From positions 1 to 38,794 of the forward strand of contig VSQE01000011.1 of assembly GCA_009775705.1 (NCBI GenBank): a stretch of DNA of 38,794 bases. Reading direction: 5' to 3'. Shown here piece by piece: positions 33,592 to 38,794 of the stretch. The position numbers were made by a program, and so were the translations under genes. The notes beneath the pieces are model-generated. The model was not told the origin of the DNA. It did not search any database and saw only the letters and a list, made by a program, of their open reading frames with translations. Every line of letters starts with the position of its first letter. Positions within the stretch are counted from its first letter, which is position 1. Origin of the DNA: Prevotellamassilia sp. Its GTDB lineage: Bacteria > Bacteroidota > Bacteroidia > Bacteroidales > Bacteroidaceae.

Positions 33592-33936
33592 TTACTTTTT
33601 CTCTGACACAGATTCTATCGAAATAACAGGTTCCATCGGTCGGGAATCTGAAACACTCATAAAGAGTTTCATCAGGGGAACATTTATGTAGTAGTGAGTT
33701 CTTCCGATTTTTATTTTTTCTATCAGTCCTGTCTCTACCAGTCCATTCAGATAGCGAGTAGCCGTCGGCCTGCTTACTCCCAGTTCTTTTTCAAGGAACC
33801 CGACTTTGGTATGTGGATGAAAAAATAAATTGTTGAGCAACTCATGTCTGTATTGCCGGCCAAACTTCGCACGAGGAGCAGACTTCAAATCTGCCATCAA
33901 TTTTGAAATACCTTTGACAAGACGGGTCGTCTCCAT
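33592..33936 (-). CDS. Solitary winged-helix protein resembling Fic C-terminal domain
   Basis: The 114-residue product has a winged-helix centred on FLEKELGVSRPTATRYLNGL, followed by KIGRTHYYINVPLMKLF. This ending, together with YRHELLNNLFFHPHTK before it, closely resembles the C-terminal wHTH of Bacteroidetes Fic-family AMP transferases. The Fic catalytic HxFx(D/E)GN(G/K)R motif and the whole Fic core are absent, and an in-frame stop lies just upstream. It is therefore either a broken remnant or a small stand-alone regulator. Base composition is more AT-rich than the dcw genes. It sits where ftsW would be expected. Confidence 0.55.
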   Translation of the reverse strand: METTRLVKGISKLMADLKSAPRAKFGRQYRHELLNNLFFHPHTKVGFLEKELGVSRPTATRYLNGLVETGLIEKIKIGRTHYYINVPLMKLFMSVSDSRPMEPVISIESVSEKK

Positions 33937-34047
33937 GGAGGTTTCCTTTATCCCACACCCTCATAAATCCTCCTCCGCCGTTTCACGTTTAGCGGCGATA
34001 AGGAAAACCGGCGTTTCGGGCCAAATGTAAATGAAGGTTAAACAGCA

Positions 34048-34079
34048 TTTGCTTTTCGGCCGCAGATGTTGTATATTTG
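34048..34079 (+). promoter_or_regulatory. Orphan consensus promoter
   Basis: TTTG (34048-34051), a 20-bp spacer and TATATTTG (34072-34079) match both Bacteroides elements exactly. There is no plus-strand gene downstream; a terminator starts only 25 bp after the -7 box. Confidence 0.75.
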
Positions 34080-34085
34080 CACCAG

Positions 34086-34130
34086 CAAAGTAGAAGAACC
34101 CCCAAAGGCCGCCTGAAAGCGGCCTTTTTT
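34086..34130 (+). ncRNA. Putative micro-transcript of about 45 nt
   Basis: The promoter at 34048-34079 would start RNA near 34086, and the strong terminator ends at 34130. The transcript would be about 18 nt of A/C-rich single strand followed by the terminator hairpin. It could be a small regulatory RNA or a relic of a lost gene. No homology is claimed. Confidence 0.35.
34104..34130 (+). terminator. Strong terminator of the orphan transcript
   Basis: A 9-bp stem AAAGGCCGC/GCGGCCTTT (34104-34112 with 34119-34127), 6-nt loop CTGAAA and six T residues. Confidence 0.85.
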
Positions 34131-34269
34131 CGATGCTTAACGTGAAAAAAACATACTATCTTTTTTAAAAAAGGTCCTATCTTGTTCCAAAAAGATACTA
34201 TGTTATGAAAAATAGGTCCCTTCCCGGAGGTTTTCCGAAAAACCTCGATGTTAAACTTTAGAAAGAGAC

Positions 34270-34352
34270 GTTAAATTAATTAGCAATTAAAAATTAGAAA
34301 TTAGGAACTCATTATCTTCAATTACTAATTGATAATTGATAATTGACAATTG
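34270..34352. repeat. AT-rich low-complexity repeat block
   Basis: The left part has AATTAG-like units (about 34271-34305). The right part has three tandem TAATTGA units plus CAATTG (34326-34352). The two halves are imperfect inverted copies. The block ends two bases from the stop codon of the symporter gene. The rest of 34131-34269 is AT-rich with one small hairpin (34227-34246) and no ORF. Confidence 0.6.
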
Positions 34353-34354
34353 CT

Positions 34355-35716
34355 TCAGACCACTCCGAACTGATGCAGGAAAATCAGGACAATGCACACC
34401 GGACACACCACCCGCACGCAGAAGATGTACAGACCATAGAGGCGGCCGCGCAGCGTGCCGCCGTTGGTGAACTCCTCGCGCACCAACGCGTCCGGCAGAT
34501 GCCAGCCCACGAACAGACACGTGAGGAAACCCACCACGGGAAGGAAAATCTGGCCCGTCACGAAATCGAATACATCGAACAGCGGCCACCCCAACAGCTG
34601 CAATCCTTCGTAGCCGCCCAGCGACAACGAACAGAACGCGCCGATCACGGCCGTGGACACCGTGACGACCAGCGCGCCGCGGTGGCGCGAGAGGTTCAGT
34701 TCCTCGGAAAGGAATGCCGTGCTCACCTCGTGCAGCGAGATGAGCGAGGTGAGGGCCGCCAGCGACAGCAGCGCATAGAACAGCAACGCCACGGCATCGC
34801 CCAAAAGGGGCAGCGAGGCGAAGGCCTGGTGGAACACGTTGGGCAGGGTGATGAAGATGAGCGACGGACCGCTGTCGGGCTCCACACCTACCGAGAAGGC
34901 GGCGGGAAAGATCATCAGGCCAGCCAGCACGGCCACAACCGAGTCGATCGCCCCTATCTTCACGGCCGTGCCTGCCAGATCGGTCTCGCGGCTGAAGTAG
35001 GAGGCATACGTACACAGACAACCCATGCCGATGCTCAGCGAATAGAACGACTGACCCAAGGCTCCGAGCAAAACATCGCCGTCCACCTTGCCGAAATCGG
35101 GCTTCAGCAGGAACGCTATGCCGCGCTCAGCCCCGGGCAGCAGGCACGATGTGGCCACGATGAGCAGCAACAGCACGAAGAGCGTAGGCATCATCATCTT
35201 CGAAGCCCGCTCTATGCCGCGCCGCACGCCGCGGGAAATGACGAGGTGCGTGGCCGCCAGGATCAGCACCGTGCAGAGCACGGGCTGCAGGGGATCGGTC
35301 TCGAAGGTCGTGAAATAGTCTCTGACGTACTGCGGGTCGCCATGCAGACGACCCGTGAGCGAGGCGTAAATGTATTGCAGACACCAGCCGGAGACCACGG
35401 CATAATAGCCCGTGATGAGGAAACCCGTCAGCACGCCCAGGCCGCCTATGAGCATCCAGCCGCGCCGGCCGCCCAGACGGCGGTAGGCCCGCGCCGTGTT
35501 GGAGCGCGCGCGGCGGCCTATGATGAACTCGCTGATCATGCAGGGAAGTCCCAGCACAACGATGCAGGCAATGTAGCACACAATGAAGGCGGCGCCGCCG
35601 TTCTGACCCGCAACGTAGGGAAAACGCCACACGTTGCCCAGCCCTACGGCCGAGCCGGCCGTGGCAAGCACCACGCCCAGCTTGCTCCCGAAATTCGCTC
35701 TTTCCTGTAAGGACAT
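34355..35716 (-). CDS. Sodium-dependent neurotransmitter:sodium symporter family transporter
   Basis: A 453-residue inner-membrane protein of the NSS (LeuT-fold) family, which imports amino acids or similar solutes with sodium. The opening FGSKLGVVLATAGSAVGLGN and VWRFPYVAGQNGGAAF are the conserved TM1 unwound region with sodium and substrate contacts. Further landmarks are GLPCMISEFIIGRRAR at TM2 and SFYSLSIGMG at TM6. I count about eleven to twelve hydrophobic segments. The substrate cannot be assigned. It appears monocistronic. Confidence 0.93.
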   Translation of the reverse strand: MSLQERANFGSKLGVVLATAGSAVGLGNVWRFPYVAGQNGGAAFIVCYIACIVVLGLPCMISEFIIGRRARSNTARAYRRLGGRRGWMLIGGLGVLTGFLITGYYAVVSGWCLQYIYASLTGRLHGDPQYVRDYFTTFETDPLQPVLCTVLILAATHLVISRGVRRGIERASKMMMPTLFVLLLLIVATSCLLPGAERGIAFLLKPDFGKVDGDVLLGALGQSFYSLSIGMGCLCTYASYFSRETDLAGTAVKIGAIDSVVAVLAGLMIFPAAFSVGVEPDSGPSLIFITLPNVFHQAFASLPLLGDAVALLFYALLSLAALTSLISLHEVSTAFLSEELNLSRHRGALVVTVSTAVIGAFCSLSLGGYEGLQLLGWPLFDVFDFVTGQIFLPVVGFLTCLFVGWHLPDALVREEFTNGGTLRGRLYGLYIFCVRVVCPVCIVLIFLHQFGVV

Positions 35717-35747
35717 AATCTTGTTCCGTTTTTCTGGTTTTCGCCGG

Positions 35748-35755
35748 CAAAGTTA
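35748..35755 (-). promoter_or_regulatory. -7 box of the symporter gene
   Basis: Minus-strand TAACTTTG, a full TAnnTTTG match, 32 bp upstream of the start codon. The -33 element is not recognisable. Confidence 0.5.
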
Positions 35756-35789
35756 AGAAAATCATTCCGTTCCGCCCTGTGGCGGAACG

Positions 35790-35833
35790 CAAAAAGAAAG
35801 CTCCGGCATCACTTCACGGACACCGGAGCTTTC
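35790..35833 (-). terminator. Terminator of the microprotein operon
   Basis: GAAAGCTCCGG and CCGGAGCTTTC (35796-35806 and 35823-35833) form an 11-bp stem followed on the minus strand by TTTTT. It lies 33 bp after the 56-residue peptide gene. Confidence 0.75.
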
Positions 35834-35865
35834 CTTAGAATAAAGCGGAAAGGCAGGAAAAAAAC

Positions 35866-36036
35866 TTATTCCTCTTCCGTTTCGGCCCAGAGCTCGCTGC
35901 CCCAGCCGCCTTTCTTGTGGGTATAGTCCATGTCATCGCCCACCTGGTTGTTGGTGGAGAGGGAAGAAACACCCAAAAAAGCGTCTTCTACGGAAAGTTC
36001 TATGACCTTTACGGTCGGCTGCATATATTTCTTCAT
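35866..36036 (-). CDS. 56-residue microprotein, unknown function
   Basis: This small gene encodes 56 residues starting MKKYMQPTVKVIELSVEDAF, continuing through LGVSSLSTNNQVGDDMDYTH and ending KKGGWGSELWAETEEE. There is no signal peptide or membrane helix. It has an N-terminal beta-like segment with the K-K-Y-x-x-P pattern I associate with short peptides in Bacteroides and Prevotella genomes, then a polar middle and an acidic end with two Trp. It begins 58 bp after the large secreted-protein gene on the same strand and is followed by a good terminator, so cotranscription is likely. It is not a recognisable bacteriocin: no double-glycine leader and no cysteines. An alternative start is Met5. 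Confidence 0.7.
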   Translation of the reverse strand: MKKYMQPTVKVIELSVEDAFLGVSSLSTNNQVGDDMDYTHKKGGWGSELWAETEEE

Positions 36037-36094
36037 GACTTTTATCTTTCTTCTGTATTAATAATCATAGTGTTATCTATAGGATCGCTCTCTC

Positions 36095-37963
36095 TTATTT
36101 CACTAACAATGTCTTGCCGTTCACGATGTAGATGCCTTTGGGCAAGCCGGCGGTGTTGGCGGCATTGACGCGCACTCCCGAGAGGGTGTAGATGGCGGCG
36201 TTCTGTGCGGCGGCCTCCGTCGTGACGGAACCGATGCCCGTGGTGTCGCCCTCGCCCATGATGAGGCGGAAGCCGTTCGCGGCAGCCACACTCTTGGGCA
36301 CGGCAAGGTAGGCCGTGGTGGCACTCTTCATCACGAAGGCGGCGCCGTCGGCAGCACCCCAGTAGAAGCCCGGGTTCTCGCCGTTGAGCAGCGTCAGCTT
36401 GTAGTAGAGCACATCCTCGCGCGCGGAGTTGGTCACGTTGTCGGCATTGCGGCGACCCTCCAGCAGATTCTCTCCGCCGTAGGCTTCAACTTCCTTGTTC
36501 AGCACGGGCAGGCCGTACGTGCCGGCTTCGCCACCGAGGAGCAGAGCAGTGTTGGCAGGAACGTCCGCTCCGGCCTCGTAGGCGGGAGTCATCACAACGG
36601 CACCTGCCTCCTGTGCCTCGGAGATGGCGTATGCGGTCAGGCCCTCGGGCAACTGATACTTCTCGTCCGTATAGTAGGTGGTATAACCGATCTTCTCGTT
36701 GATGGTGGCTGTGGCTTCCAGGCGGTAGAGCTGGACTATTGCATAATCACCACCTATATTACTATTAGCATAATGTCCAAATTGAGTACCCTTATACAAA
36801 ATAGAACGTTTTGTATCTGTACTTTCTACATTAGATTTACATGCTATTCCATTATTTCCATCAAGTTTCCATTGAGCTTTAGCATCATAACTATCAGTTA
36901 AAGTTGCCAAATTCGTACTTGAACCTATTCCTAAATATTTACCATCTCCATTTATAAGATTGAAATAGTCTCCAGTAGTATTCTTATTAGACATTGTATA
37001 AATCACCACACTACTTGGTACAGTTACTATGGAGCCGTCTTCTTCCACTGTAACATCCACTGATGCGCCTTTTTTCGAGACTGTAGTCATAGCTACATTT
37101 TTCTCTTTGCAAACAACTATATACTGTCCACCTTCTATCAACTGTGCAGTAGAAGTCACCTCCTTAAACAGCATAGGAGTAACCACTGCAGCAGGCTTGT
37201 TGGGGTCTACCACCTTCAGCTCACAAGTAGCGGAAGCTGCAGCGTATGTTTCAGTCTCTTCAACCTCTGCCGTAATCGTAACCGTTCCTTCTTTCTTGGC
37301 TGTAACCATACCGGTCTCGGCATCTACAGCGGCCACTTCGGGATCGTTTGAAGTATAAGTAATTTTTCCATCCGAATTTGTCGTGGCAGTTACAGTTAAT
37401 TCCGTGCCAAAATTCATCGTGTATGACGATTCAGGGAAAGCGATTTCAGGTTTATTTAATTCCGGACCGTCTACATAAGTAATACTTATACTTTTAACAT
37501 AAACTGATTTATCTGCATCGTTCAATTTTATTGAAATTTTACCAGTAGCATTCCCAGTAAAAGTATAAGTCTTATTGGCATTTGCAGTACCACTGATTAT
37601 GGTTACAGCATCCCCAAAACTTTCAGTTCCTACAGATACGCTTATTGTATTATTGGTTCCATTCGTAGAAGCGACAATCGCAACAGACTGAACATTATTA
37701 AATTCATCAGCAGAAGTCAATACGATTTCACCTTTTGCTTTTCCCCATTGAATTCCACGATATCCGTTTCCTGTTTGAGTATCTTTTCCTGTTGCAGCCT
37801 TATCTACACTCCATTGAGGAGTTCCATCTACAACATTTAATTTTGCATCTTGAAAAACAGAAGTTACCGTTGTCTGTGCCTGCGCACTCACCCCCCCTAT
37901 CAAGGAAGAAACAGCTAAAATACAGAGAGTTAAAAACGCTCTCACTGAGTAAATTTTTCTCAT
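36095..37963 (-). CDS. Mosaic secreted protein with Big_2-like domain and T9SS-like C-terminus
   Basis: A 622-residue exported protein. The signal peptide (MRKIYSVRAFLTLCILAVSS, cut near residue 29) is followed by a beta-sandwich (about 30-165, ending YVKSISITYV). A Big_2-like immunoglobulin domain (about 168-255) has ITYTSNDPEVAAVD and GTVTITAEVE. A third beta domain covers about 258-412 (QLIEGGQYIVVCKEKNVAM). The C-terminal module from about 415 (IGYTTYYTDEKYQLPEGLTA) ends in IYTLSGVRVN and LPKGIYIVNGKTLLVK, which resembles type IX secretion sorting tails. Residues up to 412 are largely AT-rich in codon use while the C-terminal module is GC-rich. Function and ligand are unknown; surface or secreted location is inferred. 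Confidence 0.85.
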   Translation of the reverse strand: MRKIYSVRAFLTLCILAVSSLIGGVSAQAQTTVTSVFQDAKLNVVDGTPQWSVDKAATGKDTQTGNGYRGIQWGKAKGEIVLTSADEFNNVQSVAIVASTNGTNNTISVSVGTESFGDAVTIISGTANANKTYTFTGNATGKISIKLNDADKSVYVKSISITYVDGPELNKPEIAFPESSYTMNFGTELTVTATTNSDGKITYTSNDPEVAAVDAETGMVTAKKEGTVTITAEVEETETYAAASATCELKVVDPNKPAAVVTPMLFKEVTSTAQLIEGGQYIVVCKEKNVAMTTVSKKGASVDVTVEEDGSIVTVPSSVVIYTMSNKNTTGDYFNLINGDGKYLGIGSSTNLATLTDSYDAKAQWKLDGNNGIACKSNVESTDTKRSILYKGTQFGHYANSNIGGDYAIVQLYRLEATATINEKIGYTTYYTDEKYQLPEGLTAYAISEAQEAGAVVMTPAYEAGADVPANTALLLGGEAGTYGLPVLNKEVEAYGGENLLEGRRNADNVTNSAREDVLYYKLTLLNGENPGFYWGAADGAAFVMKSATTAYLAVPKSVAAANGFRLIMGEGDTTGIGSVTTEAAAQNAAIYTLSGVRVNAANTAGLPKGIYIVNGKTLLVK

Positions 37964-38036
37964 AATAATTTGTATTTAGTGATTAATTAAATTCCTGAAG
38001 CCCGAAGCCCCCGGCGGGAGGCATATATAGATGATG

Positions 38037-38070
38037 CAAAGATACGACATTAATAGATTTGCCATGCAAA
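38037..38070 (-). promoter_or_regulatory. Promoter of the mosaic protein/microprotein operon
   Basis: On the minus strand TTTG (38067-38070), a 22-bp spacer and TATCTTTG (38037-38044). The spacer is slightly long. The leader to the ATG at 37963 would be about 65 nt. Confidence 0.55.
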
Positions 38071-38198
38071 ATTCCCCATCTATTATTACATGACATTATC
38101 AAAATTGTTGCATTTTTATAAAAAACACAACTGATCAGCTCATTAAAGGATATTGATCAAAGTATTACTCTTTGTAGAATAAGAATATTTCTGATCCA

Positions 38199-38387
38199 TC
38201 AAAATAGAAATCTCATAACAAACATATCAATCAGACGAGGTTTTAACGATGTAAGGAAACGACTTACTCCCAAAAGCACATTACCGCGAGTGTACAATCC
38301 TGTACTCCGGCCATTATCATACTTCATGTGCTTAAGCCGTTTTTGCCTTGCACTCTGTATCAATCCGTCATAATATCGATTTGCCAT
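38199..38387 (-). CDS. Possible 62-residue protein, unknown
   Basis: A short ORF starting MANRYYDGLIQSARQKRLKH, with basic N-terminus and hydrophobic end (LIDMFVMRFLF). I do not recognise it. In favour: a full -7 box match lies 77 bp upstream. Against: it is in an AT-rich region, has no clear ribosome-binding context and no neighbours in an operon. The rest of 37964-38794 shows only promoter-like boxes and the terminal hairpin. Confidence 0.3.
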   Translation of the reverse strand: MANRYYDGLIQSARQKRLKHMKYDNGRSTGLYTRGNVLLGVSRFLTSLKPRLIDMFVMRFLF

Positions 38388-38463
38388 AATATAATAAAAG
38401 ATATGTCACATTCACTGCGACCATTTCACGCATGTCTTATGCGTATCATCAATTACACAACTG

Positions 38464-38471
38464 CAAAGATA
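38464..38471 (-). promoter_or_regulatory. -7 box upstream of the 62-residue ORF
   Basis: Minus-strand TATCTTTG, a full TAnnTTTG match, 77 bp before the ORF start. No -33 element is seen. Confidence 0.35.
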
Positions 38472-38749
38472 CTTTTTTCTACAAGAACCATTCTTTCTAT
38501 ACGAAAAATTGAAATTATTTTGCTTTTGAAATTCATTTGCATAAAAAACACAACCAACGCATCTACCAGTCAACAGAAATATACGGTCCGTTGTATCACT
38601 GCCCGCCTACCCAATCGCACCAAACACACGAATCTCAATTTGTTGGCCGCTGACATTTGACCTTGGCTATCCATCTGTAAAAATTTCTCGGCTCTTTAAA
38701 CCTATCCTCTATAAGGATATATTACTGTCCGCTAAACCATAAAAAGGCG

Positions 38750-38789
38750 AGTCCAACTTCCTGAACGGCAGAAGTTGGGCTTACTTTTT
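38750..38789 (+). terminator. Hairpin with T-run at window end
   Basis: AGTCCAACTTC and GAAGTTGGGCT (38750-38760 and 38771-38781, one G-U pair) are followed by TACTTTTTG. What it would terminate is not clear; no plus-strand gene precedes it within 3 kb. Confidence 0.5.
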
Positions 38790-38794
38790 GTATT

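Noticed and set aside
34343..35710. 455-codon plus-strand frame rich in His/Gln/Arg opposite the symporter
   Set aside because: The minus frame is an unmistakable NSS transporter; the plus frame is a compositional shadow.
35866..36036. Microprotein considered as a bacteriocin or lanthipeptide precursor
   Set aside because: No Cys, no double-glycine leader, and no modification, transport or immunity genes nearby.
38328..38660. 110-codon plus-strand ORF in the AT-rich end
   Set aside because: No promoter, no recognisable protein features, and it overlaps the better-placed minus-strand ORF and its -7 box.

Overview
This is a chromosomal segment from a Bacteroidetes bacterium, most likely order Bacteroidales (Bacteroidaceae or Prevotellaceae type), with a GC-rich coding background. 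Three things point there. Promoters repeatedly match the Bacteroides consensus TTTG, about 19-20 bp, TAnnTTTG. Several gene families are typical of the group: a DUF5686 barrel protein, a TonB-receptor/DUF4249 pair, a lipoprotein-type TPR histidine kinase with a LytTR regulator, and a secreted protein with a T9SS-like tail. The order murG-murC-ftsQ-ftsA-ftsZ-yqeY is also the group's usual one. No phage, transposase or CRISPR array is visible; most of the window is ordinary chromosome.

Layout. 1-4.1 kb: the C-terminal part of a GH3 beta-glucosidase (cut by the window start), a secreted alpha/beta hydrolase, a 60-bp perfect palindrome, and a secreted carboxymuconolactone-decarboxylase/cupin fusion on the minus strand. 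4.4-4.8 kb: convergent tRNA-Asp and tRNA-Asn with their terminators. 4.8-9.9 kb: a plus-strand run of PfkB kinase, S41 protease and GH20 hexosaminidase. 10-12.7 kb: the DUF5686 outer-membrane protein, then a second copy of the repeat found at 3.1 kb. 12.7-14 kb: recO, diverging from tRNA-Glu plus rpsT. 14.2-18.4 kb: an rRNA methyltransferase with a disordered Arg/Asp/Gly tail, an S9 dipeptidyl peptidase and RidA. 18.5-19.1 kb: a LOG-family protein.

19-27.1 kb is almost all minus strand: DUF4249 lipoprotein and TonB-dependent receptor (ATGA overlap), an unrecognised lipoprotein, a LytTR response regulator and its histidine kinase (ATGA overlap), and YqeY. 27.1-33.4 kb is the 3' half of the division and cell-wall cluster. 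It stops abruptly at murG, which has its own promoter; ftsW and the earlier dcw genes are absent. Upstream of murG lies a solitary winged-helix gene resembling the C-terminus of Fic proteins.

34-38.8 kb is the accessory end. It holds an orphan consensus promoter running straight into a strong terminator (a possible transcript of about 45 nt), an AT-rich repeat block, an NSS-family sodium symporter, and a minus-strand pair of a large mosaic secreted protein and a 56-residue peptide gene. The last 800 bp are AT-rich, with one possible small ORF and a terminal hairpin. The best candidates for something undescribed are the secreted-protein/microprotein pair, the micro-transcript locus, and the dispersed 21-bp-period repeat placed between convergent genes.
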